64,000 nucleotides of DNA from positions 1,363,293-1,427,292 of the forward strand of contig NZ_LN913006.1 of NCBI RefSeq assembly GCF_001487165.1, written 5' to 3'. Origin of the DNA: Blautia massiliensis (ex Durand et al. 2017). Lineage in GTDB: Bacteria > Bacillota > Clostridia > Lachnospirales > Lachnospiraceae. Shown here piece after piece: positions 52,113 through 60,247 of the stretch. Under the pieces are notes generated by a model that was not told the DNA's origin, ran no database searches, and worked only from the letters and a program-made list of their open reading frames with translations. Made by a program: the position numbers and the translations under genes. The first letter of the stretch is position 1; every line of letters starts with the position of its first letter.

Positions 52113-53948
52113 TTACTCTTTCTGATTTTCAATCTGTTCTGCAAGATCATTTAAATATACCCAGCGATCCATTTTTTCGTCCAGCTTCTGCTGGATTTCC
52201 TGCTGCTCGTCGGAAAGCTCCCGGAGTTTTCCCGCATTTGTGGCATTGGCAGCCATCTCTTTGTCAATCTGCTCCAGACGTTCTTCCAATGCTGCGATGT
52301 CATCGTCAATAGTGTCAAATTCTTTCTGTTCTTTATAGGTGAATTTCAGTTTCTGTTTCCGGTTCTGTTTCCAGGTATCTGCAGCGGATTTCTTTTTCTC
52401 AGGCTCAGCTGTTTCTCCCTGTACTGTACCGCCATTCATATCTGAACGCGTTTCCAGAGACTGTCCCTTTCTTTCCTTTGCTTCCAGATAATCCGTATAA
52501 CCGCCCTCATACTGGACAAGCCGGCCATCTCCCTCAAATGCCATAATACGGTTCACCACATTATCCAGGAAATAGCGGTCATGGGACACCGTGATCACGA
52601 TGCCGGAAAAAGAATCCAGATAGTCCTCAAGAATGGTCATGGTGGGAATATCAAGATCATTTCCGGGCTCATCAAGAAGAAGAACATTTGGCGCCTCCAT
52701 CAGAACCTTCAAAAGATACAGTCTTCGCTTCTCACCTCCGGAAAGCTTCTCCACCGGAGTGTACTGCATGGCCGGATCAAAAAGAAATCTCTCAAGCATC
52801 TGGGAAGCTGTGATCCTTCCTTCTTTTGTCGGAACATATTCCGCCACCTCACGGATATAATCGATCACCCGCTGTCTTCCATCCATATCCGGAACGTTTT
52901 GGGCAAGATACCCGATACGGATCGTTTCTCCGATCTGAATCTCTCCGGAATCCGGCAAGATCAGTCCATCTGCCATTTTAAGAAGTGTGGACTTACCGCA
53001 GCCATTTGGTCCGATGATCCCGAGACGCTGATCACGAAGAACAATATGATCAAAATCATTGATCAAAAGACGACCTTCGATGGTTTTACTTACATGATGA
53101 AACTCTATGGTTTTCTTTCCCATACGGGTCTCAATGGAATCCATTTCCACATTCTGCTCTTTCAGCGGGGTTTTTCCCGCCTTCAGTGCTTCCAAACGGT
53201 CAAGCCTTGCTCTCTGTTTTGTACTTCTGGCACGACAGCCTCTTGCTGCCCATTCCAGTTCCATCCGAAGTACACTGCGGCGCTTCCGGTCACTGGCAAG
53301 CTCCATTTCCTCTCTCTGCGCTTTCAGCTCCAGAAATCTGGAATAATCTCCTGCATAGGAATATAATTTTCCGTGGCTGATCTCCAGGATCCGGTTTGCC
53401 ACACGATCCAGGAAATAACGGTCATGAGTGACCATGATCACCGTCCCACGAAAATTCCGGAGAAAATCTTCCAGCCATATGACCATTTCTCCGTCCAGAT
53501 GGTTGGTAGGCTCATCCAGGATCAGAATGTCAGCCGGATTTAAAAGCATCCTTGCCAGTGCCACTCTTTTCTTTTCACCACCGGAAAGATTATCCATATT
53601 AATATTCTGATCGGTAATACCAAGTGTATTCAGCATGCGTCTGGCCTCACTTTCGGTACTCCAATCCTTCTGCCATTTGCCTTCTGCCACATAGTCCAGA
53701 ATGGTCATATGCTGCGGAAATTCCGGAGTCTGGGGAAGCCAGCTGATCCGGATCCCGTTCTGGGTGATCACCTGCCCTTCGTCCGGTTCTTCCTCTCCAG
53801 CAATCACGCGGAGCAAAGTAGTCTTACCGGTTCCGTTTACACCGATGATACCTATTTTTTCTCCCTGATCGATGCCGCAGGAGATATCATCAAATATCAC
53901 CTTATCTCCAAAAATTTTGTGGATATGTTCTATATTAAGAATGTTCAT
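52113..53948 (-). CDS. ABC-F family ATPase, Uup type
   Basis: 611 aa from MNILNIEHIHKIFGDKV; GGAGAAAA precedes the ATG. Two ABC domains: Walker A GVNGTGKTT and GPNGCGKST, signatures LSGGEKKRVALARML and LSGGEKRRLYLLKVL, Walker B DILILDEPTNHLD and VLLLDEPGNDLD. The second D-loop reads PGNDLD rather than PTNHLD, as in Uup-like proteins. C-terminal coiled coil (~515-611; KLKFTYKEQKEFDTIDDDIAALEERLEQIDKEM) matches the Uup CTD. No membrane domain; acts on ribosomes or branched DNA/RNA. Not obviously a drug-resistance ABC-F. Confidence 0.9.
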   Translation of the reverse strand: MNILNIEHIHKIFGDKVIFDDISCGIDQGEKIGIIGVNGTGKTTLLRVIAGEEEPDEGQVITQNGIRISWLPQTPEFPQHMTILDYVAEGKWQKDWSTESEARRMLNTLGITDQNINMDNLSGGEKKRVALARMLLNPADILILDEPTNHLDGEMVIWLEDFLRNFRGTVIMVTHDRYFLDRVANRILEISHGKLYSYAGDYSRFLELKAQREEMELASDRKRRSVLRMELEWAARGCRARSTKQRARLDRLEALKAGKTPLKEQNVEMDSIETRMGKKTIEFHHVSKTIEGRLLINDFDHIVLRDQRLGIIGPNGCGKSTLLKMADGLILPDSGEIQIGETIRIGYLAQNVPDMDGRQRVIDYIREVAEYVPTKEGRITASQMLERFLFDPAMQYTPVEKLSGGEKRRLYLLKVLMEAPNVLLLDEPGNDLDIPTMTILEDYLDSFSGIVITVSHDRYFLDNVVNRIMAFEGDGRLVQYEGGYTDYLEAKERKGQSLETRSDMNGGTVQGETAEPEKKKSAADTWKQNRKQKLKFTYKEQKEFDTIDDDIAALEERLEQIDKEMAANATNAGKLRELSDEQQEIQQKLDEKMDRWVYLNDLAEQIENQKE

Positions 53949-54046
53949 GCGCATTTTCTCCGTTTTCTTCCAAAGTATATAAAAATCATTTCCATGATAG
54001 CGAATTTCCACGATTCCGTCAAGAATCACTGTTATGACAGGGGAAA

Positions 54047-54077
54047 GGGCTGTACCTCAAATCTGGAAGTACAGCCC
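54047..54077. other. Hairpin upstream of uup
   Basis: GGGCTGTAC-N13-GTACAGCCC, 9-bp perfect stem. The gap 53949-54404 otherwise holds the direct repeats at 54204-54252 and the LytTR promoter. The hairpin may lie in the uup leader; no T-run of note. Confidence 0.5.
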
Positions 54078-54203
54078 TCTTGGAGGATTGTTTTTTATCT
54101 GGATCTTGGTCAACAGTTTCTGGTGTCGCCAGCTGCTGCCCTTATTTTTCGTATATCCACCGCCTTTCGTATCTTTTGACGCTATTGTAAAAAAAATATC
54201 AGG

Positions 54204-54252
54204 AAATGACAACAGACCTGTGACAAAATGACAGTTTCCATGAAATATGACA
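54204..54252 (+). promoter_or_regulatory. Direct repeats (A)AATGACA upstream of the LytTR regulator gene
   Basis: ATGACA occurs at 54206, 54228 and 54247, the first two as AAATGACA, spaced 22 and 19 bases (about two helix turns). LytTR-domain regulators bind short direct repeats with such spacing, so autoregulation is possible. They are ~90-130 bases before the -35 box. Confidence 0.35.
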
Positions 54253-54336
54253 TTTTTTGTGTTAAATATCTGCTAAAAGCACGTTCATTCCTGATAATTT
54301 TCTACACAATACGTCATTTCAGGCAAAAATCCGATA

Positions 54337-54365
54337 TTGGATATACACAAAAGTTATGATATACT
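54337..54365 (+). promoter_or_regulatory. Promoter of the LytTR regulator gene
   Basis: TTGGAT (54337-54342), 17-base spacer, TATACT (54360-54365). Weak -35 box, consistent with an activated promoter. Confidence 0.5.
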
Positions 54366-54404
54366 ATTTTTACTACTCTTTTATAAACCGGAGGTTATAT
54401 TATT

Positions 54405-55133
54405 TTGAATATTGCAATTATTGATGACATCTCAACGGATGCAGAAGCCCTGAAGAATATCGCTGTTTCCTATTTTGAGAAAAAACAGATCCGGGCAGAA
54501 ATCTGTCATTTTTTCAGCGCAGAAGAATTTTTTGAAGATTATCAGCCCGGAAAATTTCAGATCCTGTTCCTGGATATTTATATGGACGGAATGACAGGTA
54601 TGGAAGCTGCGCGCAGGATCCGAAGACAGTCCGATAACTGCATCCTTGTTTTTGTCACTACCAGCAGTGATTTCGCTGTGGAAAGCTATGATGTAGGAGC
54701 CTCCTATTATCTTCTGAAACCATTTCAGCCAGAAAAACTCTGTTCCATTCTGGATTCCTTTCAATCCAAGCATTTACTGGCATCCCGTTACATTGAAGTC
54801 GTTTCTGACCGGGTTCCCATCCGGGTCCCTCTGCGCAGTATTTTATATGCAGATACATTCCGAAATGCAGTGTGCCTTCATACCGACGCCGGTTCGGTCC
54901 GTTCTTATCTTACCTTTCACAAATTTGAGGAGCAGATCCGGGACTGTCCCAATTTTCTCTCCTGTTACCGTGGCTGTGTCGTCAATATGGACCGTATACA
55001 GGAAGCTTCTGAAGAAGGCTTTCTTCTGGACAACGGGGAGGTCGTCCAGATCCGGAAACGTGGCTCTTCTGCTATCCGTAAAGCCTATCTTCAGTATCTC
55101 TTTGCGTCAGATGAAGAAATATCTCAGCTTTAA
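54405..55133 (+). CDS. LytTR-family response regulator
   Basis: 242 aa. TTG start (54405-54407) after CCGGAGG. Receiver domain 1-120: acidic D7/D8, phosphoacceptor D57 in LFLDIYMDGMTG, T85/T86, K105 in YYLLKPF. LytTR DNA-binding domain ~130-235: RYIEVVSDRVPIRVPLRSILYADTFRNAVCLHT...FLSCYRGCVVNMDRIQEASEEGFLLDNGEVVQIRKR. Likely partner of the histidine kinase on the opposite strand, whose coding end overlaps this one by 62 bases. Confidence 0.9.
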   Translation: MNIAIIDDISTDAEALKNIAVSYFEKKQIRAEICHFFSAEEFFEDYQPGKFQILFLDIYMDGMTGMEAARRIRRQSDNCILVFVTTSSDFAVESYDVGASYYLLKPFQPEKLCSILDSFQSKHLLASRYIEVVSDRVPIRVPLRSILYADTFRNAVCLHTDAGSVRSYLTFHKFEEQIRDCPNFLSCYRGCVVNMDRIQEASEEGFLLDNGEVVQIRKRGSSAIRKAYLQYLFASDEEISQL

Positions 55134-57006
55134 AAATGCCATTTTCAGACTGAAAATCCGCAAACCCTCCATAACGTGCCGCAATTTCCATGATCGACGC
55201 AGTTCCGATCCCCTGTCCGGAATGCTTACCTGAAAAAAATCCTGTTTTATTTCTGCGTAAGGGATCTGTACAGCTGTTCTCTTCTTTTATAAGAAGTTTA
55301 TTATTTCTGGTACGTATCTGTACACGGACAAATCTGGAACTGCCTTTCGGACAAAGCTGTGCCGCTTCTATGGCATTTTCCAGAAGATTTCCAAAGAGAC
55401 GACAAAAATCTGTATCCTGGATCCCTGTTTTTTCCGGTGCTTCTACCTGACACTGAAAAACGATCCCGTTTTTTCTGCATAGTTCTTCATAATAATGTAA
55501 GATCGCATCGGCAACCTGATTTTTACAGTAAGAATGATAGGGCAAACGTTCCTGAAATTCACGGGTATACCGGCAAAGGTATTTCTGCATTTCTCCATAC
55601 TGCTCACGTTCCAGTAATGCAGACAGAACACGAAGGTGCTGACGCATATCATGACGGACACGGCTGGTTTCTTCCATCTGTTCTTTTAATCGGTCGTAAT
55701 GATTTTTCTGGGCAAGGAGACGAAGTTCAGTCTGATGACTGTATACCTCATAAGTCAGACGGATCTTATATGCTTCTGACAGGTCTCTCCACAGAACACA
55801 GCCAAACGCAGCTGTCAGTATCAGCCCACCTGTCTCCGGGAAACCTCCTCCCAAAATCGGCTCATAAAGATACCCTATCCGATCTGCCACAAGGGAACAG
55901 GCGTAAATCGTTGTTCCCACCAAAACGATCTTTCCATATCTGCAATCTGTTTCTCCAAAAGTATTGAGCAGCATATAGATCGCTGCCACCCATTTGACTG
56001 CCTCACTGATCCAGACAACATCATAAAGAAGCCTGGCTGAAGGAAGTATATCCGCAAAAATCTCCAGAAAGAAAGCTACTACGATCCAGAGATCGATCAA
56101 AAGAAACAGATATATGCCCCTTTTTTTTCCTATAATACAATCCTCAAGCCGGATCATGCAGGAAAGGATCAGATAATAGATCATAGTTTCCAGGGCATAC
56201 CAGGGCCTCGTGGGAAGAAGAAAAAAATTATGTACCAGGGAGCATAACGAATATCCTGCCACACAGAGACAAACCAGATTAAAAATAGCAAATTCTTTTG
56301 TCCTGGTTCTGACATGTACCATAAGAGTCCCAAACATGATACAGATACAGAACGCAATGGCACAGCCGCTTCCGAGTACCCGCAGTCCTCTCTGTATGCT
56401 TACACGGACCGGAGATCCCAAAACCGGAATAGCCTGAATTCCGGATCTGATATGGCTTTTGTCTGCTACTGCTATGACAATCTCCACAACCCCGGATCCC
56501 TGAAACGCAAAAACACGGTTCATGACCCGGTCCATATAGGTTTTTTCGTCAGGATCCCCCACTTCCCCGGCCAGTTCTCCATTGATATAGATTCGGTATG
56601 CGGAAAAAACCTCCGCCATAGATATAGCCCAGATTTTTTCCTCTTCGGGCAGGATCAGAAACATCCGGTATGTCCCACATCCATACGTAGAAGCCTCTTT
56701 ATTCCCCAGTTCCATTTCATTACGTTCTCCGATCGAAATATAACAACTGTAATATCCTGGATCCTTTTTCAGCATCTCAGGTGTAAGCAGCTTTCCCGGA
56801 AAATATTGCCATTCCCTGGCAAGATAATGTAGCTTTGCCGCCGCATCTTTATCATCCAGACAAAGGATTCCCTGAATGGGCTGCTCGCCTTTCGCTGTAT
56901 ATTCATTATTTATGAGATACATCATAAAAAAAGCAGTCATAGATAACACCACAGTAAGTCCAAAGATCAGGGTCCATTGCCTACTTTTCTCCTTTATGAC
57001 TGTCAC
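55072..57006 (-). CDS. Sensor histidine kinase, 7TMR-DISM-like with HATPase
   Basis: 644 aa, GTG start (57006-57004). One N-terminal membrane helix (~13-31) is followed by an extracellular region (~32-205) resembling 7TMR-DISM sensing domains (TYRMFLILPEEEKIWAISMAEVFSAYRIYINGEL). About seven membrane helices span ~207-410, then a cytoplasmic kinase of the type that pairs with LytTR regulators: H452 in SRVRHDMRQHL, N544 in NLLENAIEAA, G-box SGQGIGTASI (596-605). Ligand unknown. Start overlaps the end of the upstream partner gene by 26 bases; end overlaps the response regulator tail-to-tail. Confidence 0.85.
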   Translation of the reverse strand: MTVIKEKSRQWTLIFGLTVVLSMTAFFMMYLINNEYTAKGEQPIQGILCLDDKDAAAKLHYLAREWQYFPGKLLTPEMLKKDPGYYSCYISIGERNEMELGNKEASTYGCGTYRMFLILPEEEKIWAISMAEVFSAYRIYINGELAGEVGDPDEKTYMDRVMNRVFAFQGSGVVEIVIAVADKSHIRSGIQAIPVLGSPVRVSIQRGLRVLGSGCAIAFCICIMFGTLMVHVRTRTKEFAIFNLVCLCVAGYSLCSLVHNFFLLPTRPWYALETMIYYLILSCMIRLEDCIIGKKRGIYLFLLIDLWIVVAFFLEIFADILPSARLLYDVVWISEAVKWVAAIYMLLNTFGETDCRYGKIVLVGTTIYACSLVADRIGYLYEPILGGGFPETGGLILTAAFGCVLWRDLSEAYKIRLTYEVYSHQTELRLLAQKNHYDRLKEQMEETSRVRHDMRQHLRVLSALLEREQYGEMQKYLCRYTREFQERLPYHSYCKNQVADAILHYYEELCRKNGIVFQCQVEAPEKTGIQDTDFCRLFGNLLENAIEAAQLCPKGSSRFVRVQIRTRNNKLLIKEENSCTDPLRRNKTGFFSGKHSGQGIGTASIMEIAARYGGFADFQSENGIFKAEIFLHLTQRDTEDRLYG

Positions 57007-57655
57007 CTCGCTTTCCGGATCTGCTTCGGATTCCTACGATCAGCACTGTTATCATTGTTGCTGTCGTCAGGACTGCCACTGCAAAAGGATTCTCTTCTAT
57101 ATCATCTATTTTCCGACCTCTTACGCAGAAGATTCCTGTCTCGTCCGTGTCAACGATCAGAAGATCCTGCTTTTTATCTAGGAATGTCTTTAGTTTTCTT
57201 CCTCGGGAATCCGTAATTTCCATAGTTTCCGGATCTCCGTTGGGAAATATCTCTTTTACCGGTATCATGATCCGGCTCCCCGGAATATCCGTGATCTTCT
57301 GAGTGCCTTTATAGATCTTTATTTCATATGAATGATTGGAAACCTTTTGTACCAGTGCCTGTATTGTACCATTCTCTGCTACCTTCCAACTTTGTGCCAC
57401 AGAAGCAGGGATACGAAGACTGATTCCTTCTTTTTCAAAATTTATATCTCCCATATATTTCAGGATAAGATCCAGACGTTTTCCACTGATCACAGTCCAT
57501 TTTTCAGTAACAACTTCTGTTACCTTTCTGGCCGGCTGTTGCACTTCAGGTTCAGCCCGTACAGTTCTCGCGTTATAAATCATACCGACACACAGCGCAA
57601 TAACTTCAAATATCAAACAAAAACCATATCGTATTGTTTTTTGCAGATTATGCAT
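56981..57655 (-). CDS. Membrane-anchored extracellular protein coupled to the kinase
   Basis: 224 aa. N-terminal signal or anchor helix (~10-27, YGFCLIFEVIALCVGMIY). The extracellular part (~35-190) includes an all-beta-looking stretch (ISLRIPASVAQSWKVAENGT, IPVKEIFPNGDPETMEITDSRGRKL, LLIVDTDETGIFCV), and a C-terminal membrane helix (~190-208) is followed by SRSGKRGDSHKGEK inside. The strand pattern resembles small beta domains seen at the ends of S-layer and other surface proteins; no family recognised. Overlaps the kinase start by 26 bases and so probably works with it, for example as ligand-binding or signal-modulating subunit. GGGG ribosome site. Confidence 0.7.
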   Translation of the reverse strand: MHNLQKTIRYGFCLIFEVIALCVGMIYNARTVRAEPEVQQPARKVTEVVTEKWTVISGKRLDLILKYMGDINFEKEGISLRIPASVAQSWKVAENGTIQALVQKVSNHSYEIKIYKGTQKITDIPGSRIMIPVKEIFPNGDPETMEITDSRGRKLKTFLDKKQDLLIVDTDETGIFCVRGRKIDDIEENPFAVAVLTTATMITVLIVGIRSRSGKRGDSHKGEK

Positions 57656-57697
57656 ATCTGGTCATCCCCATTACATATGTTTCATCTATCTGCATCC

Positions 57698-57726
57698 AGA
57701 ATACCTCTTTTTCAGCTTTCAGGCAA
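57698..57726 (-). promoter_or_regulatory. Promoter of the membrane protein-kinase unit
   Basis: Minus strand TTGCCT (57726-57721), 17-base spacer, TATTCT (57703-57698). Confidence 0.5.
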
Positions 57727-57762
57727 TCAAATCTATACGTAATAAATCGACATCTTTCGAAC

Positions 57763-57808
57763 AAAACAAAGGTGCTGATCACTGCTATTGCACAGAATCA
57801 GCACCTTT
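57763..57808 (-). terminator. Terminator of the MATE gene
   Basis: AAAGGTGCTGAT (57768-57779) pairs with ATCAGCACCTTT (57797-57808), 12-bp perfect stem, then GTTTTG on the minus strand. Confidence 0.85.
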
Positions 57809-57818
57809 TCATATATCG

Positions 57819-59186
57819 TTATTTCTTTTTCTGCATACCTGGAAATCGCCGAAAATAATAGATGACAAACAGTACCGCAGTAATTATCCAGGACACCGGA
57901 TAACTGAGCATGATACTGTCGATCCCCGGATGAGATCTTACAAAAGCAAACAACCAGATGATACGTAAAAGACAGACTCCTCCACAGGTCAGGATCATCG
58001 GAACCAGTACTCTTCCGGCACCACGCAGCGCTCCGGAAATAATTCCGATCACAACATAAATAGCATAGGACGGAATCAGGAAACGGATCATATGCACCCC
58101 AATGTCTACAACCACCTGATCTGTTGTAAACAAATGGTAGATCGGATTTGCGAACAGAATAAGTGCTCCGCTTACAATAAACGCCGAAATGTATGCCATC
58201 ACCATACAGACGCGGACACTTTTTCGCATGCGGTGGTATTTTCCGGCACCATAATTCTGTCCCACAAAGGTGGTAATTGAGATGGCAAAAGCATTGCATA
58301 CCATCCAGAACACCGCATCAATCTTTCCCATAGTTCCCCAGGCTGCCACTGTGTCAGTCCCCAGTTCATTGACAAAAATCTGAATGGTGAGATTGGCAAT
58401 ATTATACATCACCGATTCCAGTCCTGCCGGAAGTCCAATCCTGAGAACTGCCCCCAAAGACCGGAGATCAAAACGAATCTCATGAAATTCCAGACGATAA
58501 ATATCCTCTGCGCGCATCAGGAACCAGGTTACAAGGATGGCACTGACTGCCTGGCAGCTGACTGTTGCAAGTGCAACACCGAGGACTCCCATATGGAAGA
58601 TCACTACAAATACAACATCCAGCAAAATATTCAACAAACAGGTAATGATCAGCACATAGAGCGGTCTTTTGGAATCCCCCACTGCTCTTAAGATACTGGA
58701 TACCATGTTGTAGACCAGATTAAAAAATGTTCCCGCAAAATAGATATGCAGGTACAACACAGAATCCGGTATTACTTCTGCCGGTGTTTTCATCAGGTGA
58801 AGGATCGGCTCAGCCAGGATAAAACCTGCTGTTCCCACAATAATACTGGCAGCCAGGCAGAAGATCATGGATGTGTGAAGTGCTTTTTTAAGGTTTTTGT
58901 GGTCTTTCGCTCCGTAAAACTGAGAAATCACTACAGACGCACCGGAACATAAACCTACAAAAAAACCTACGATGAGATTCACGATCATACTGGATGAACC
59001 TCCTACTGCTGCCAATGCTTCTTTTCCCACAAAGCGGCCTACTACAACTGTATCGGCAGTATTGTAGATCTGCTGGAACAGAGTTCCAAACAAGATCGGA
59101 AAAAAGAATATCAGAAGCTGCTTCCAGATCACACCCTCTGTGATCTGGTTCACGGCGGTATTTTTCTGATTCTTGTTCTGTTTCAT
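57819..59186 (-). CDS. MATE-family efflux transporter
   Basis: 455 aa with twelve membrane helices in two homologous halves. First half: LLIFFFPILFGTLFQQIYNTADTVVVGRFVGKEALAAVGGSSS; second: GLPAGLESVMYNIANLTIQIFVNELGTDTVAAWG. Exports cationic or flavin-like compounds by Na+ or H+ antiport; substrate unknown. Most like the DinF/NorM-type members common in Lachnospiraceae. GGGGGG ribosome site. The rpmF terminator lies 25 bases before the start and no promoter is evident in between. Confidence 0.92.
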   Translation of the reverse strand: MKQNKNQKNTAVNQITEGVIWKQLLIFFFPILFGTLFQQIYNTADTVVVGRFVGKEALAAVGGSSSMIVNLIVGFFVGLCSGASVVISQFYGAKDHKNLKKALHTSMIFCLAASIIVGTAGFILAEPILHLMKTPAEVIPDSVLYLHIYFAGTFFNLVYNMVSSILRAVGDSKRPLYVLIITCLLNILLDVVFVVIFHMGVLGVALATVSCQAVSAILVTWFLMRAEDIYRLEFHEIRFDLRSLGAVLRIGLPAGLESVMYNIANLTIQIFVNELGTDTVAAWGTMGKIDAVFWMVCNAFAISITTFVGQNYGAGKYHRMRKSVRVCMVMAYISAFIVSGALILFANPIYHLFTTDQVVVDIGVHMIRFLIPSYAIYVVIGIISGALRGAGRVLVPMILTCGGVCLLRIIWLFAFVRSHPGIDSIMLSYPVSWIITAVLFVIYYFRRFPGMQKKK

Positions 59187-59210
59187 ATTTTTTTATTTCC
59201 CCCCAGAGTA

Positions 59211-59248
59211 TAAAAAAAGCCGGTATACTTATCTCAGCATACCAGACT
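59211..59248 (-). terminator. Terminator of yceD-rpmF
   Basis: AGTC-TGGTATGC...GTATACCGGCT stem (imperfect), then seven T's on the minus strand (59212-59218). Confidence 0.7.
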
Positions 59249-59282
59249 CTTTTCGCATCATATATTGACTGTCTAATTAAAA

Positions 59283-59465
59283 TTAGTCCTCAACTTTGAT
59301 GATTTCCTTCTTATTGTAGCTTCCGCAAGCTTTGCAAACTCTGTGTGGCATCATAAGTGCTCCACATTTGCTACATTTAACAAGGTTCATAGCGCTCATT
59401 TTCCAGTTCGCTCTTCTCTTGTCACGTCTAGCTTTGGAAGATTTGTTCTTAGGACAAATGGACAT
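59283..59465 (-). CDS. rpmF: Ribosomal protein L32
   Basis: 60 aa: MSICPKNKSSKARRDKRRANWKMSAMNL is the L32 N-terminus. The zinc-ribbon CSKCGALMMPHRVCKACG keeps all four cysteines, so this is the zinc-binding form. Starts 3 bases after the DUF177 gene, the common arrangement. Confidence 0.96.
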   Translation of the reverse strand: MSICPKNKSSKARRDKRRANWKMSAMNLVKCSKCGALMMPHRVCKACGSYNKKEIIKVED

Positions 59466-59468
59466 AGG

Positions 59469-59996
59469 TTACACCTCCTTAAATTTACTGAATATATCAC
59501 TGATAGCTGCCATGCGGGGATCCTTAGGCTCCTCCTTGCATCCGCAGGGACCTTCGTTTAGGTTCTTCCCGCAGCGGCTGCAGATACCTTTACAGTCTTC
59601 TTTACATAAGACCTTTAAAGGCCAGCATATCAATACCTCAAGATAGACCAACCGGTCCACATCCAGGTTCATACCTGTGAGATAGCTGCTTTCATCCAGA
59701 TCATTGACACGCTCTTCATCAGAAAGCTTCATATCAAGCTTCTTCTTAAATTCCAGCGGTATCTCGACGGCTACTGTCTCAAGACAGCGGTCACAGGGAA
59801 TGCCCACTGTAATCTTACCGGTTCCTGTAAGCTCAAGAACCTTATCACCGGTATTGGTGATCGTAAGCTCTACCGGTTCCTTCGCAAGTACCGGAAAACT
59901 TCCCATCTGAAAATCAATCTTCTCCAGTTCAGGAATAACTGATTCCTGGATCGTCTTGCCATCACAGGAAGAAATGTCTAATAAATGAATCTGCAT
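59469..59996 (-). CDS. yceD: YceD/DUF177 family protein (rRNA accumulation)
   Basis: 175 aa. N-terminal half is diverse; the C-terminal part has the DUF177 core VDRLVYLEVLICWPLKVLCKEDCKGICSRCGKNLNEGPCGC with a probable Zn site, then DPRMAAISDIFSKFKEV. In E. coli and plants the family is needed for 23S rRNA build-up. Always linked to rpmF, as here. TAGGAGAG ribosome site; perfect consensus promoter at 60023-60051. Confidence 0.92.
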   Translation of the reverse strand: MQIHLLDISSCDGKTIQESVIPELEKIDFQMGSFPVLAKEPVELTITNTGDKVLELTGTGKITVGIPCDRCLETVAVEIPLEFKKKLDMKLSDEERVNDLDESSYLTGMNLDVDRLVYLEVLICWPLKVLCKEDCKGICSRCGKNLNEGPCGCKEEPKDPRMAAISDIFSKFKEV

Positions 59997-60022
59997 AAGT
60001 CTCTCCTATCCACACTCAATCC

Positions 60023-60051
60023 ATTATACATATGGTCTTGTGATTTGTCAA
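60023..60051 (-). promoter_or_regulatory. Promoter of yceD-rpmF
   Basis: Minus strand TTGACA (60051-60046), 17-base spacer, TATAAT (60028-60023). Exact sigma-A consensus. Confidence 0.88.
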
Positions 60052-60090
60052 CGTTATTTTCGGGAAAATATTACATTTTTTTAATTTTTT

Positions 60091-60184
60091 GTTACTGTTG
60101 GCTTAATCAGAAATTCGGGGTAAATTACGGGGGTGGACCTTTAATTGTCCGCCCCCCGAATGTATACTGCTGATCCACAGTAAT
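60091..60184. repeat. GC-rich structured intergenic element bounded by GTTACTGT/ACAGTAAT
   Basis: Ends are a near-perfect 8-bp inverted repeat (one mismatch) that also opens the repeats at 22211 and 62620. The core holds GGGGG-T-GGAC-N8-GTCC-G-CCCCC (~60130-60157), with an outer ATTCGG/CCGAAT pairing. No T-run. Core sequence is not like the other two copies. Lies between ackA (minus) and yceD; a GTACCGGTAC palindrome follows at about 60227-60236. Confidence 0.4.
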
Positions 60185-60247
60185 ATATAATTCTGCCTGA
60201 TTACCGATCATGCCCGAACGGTTCTGTACCGGTACTGAAACAGCTGA

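Noticed and set aside
52113..53948. ABC-F protein as an antibiotic-resistance factor
   Set aside because: The C-terminal coiled coil and the PGNDLD D-loop match Uup-type housekeeping members rather than the target-protection families.
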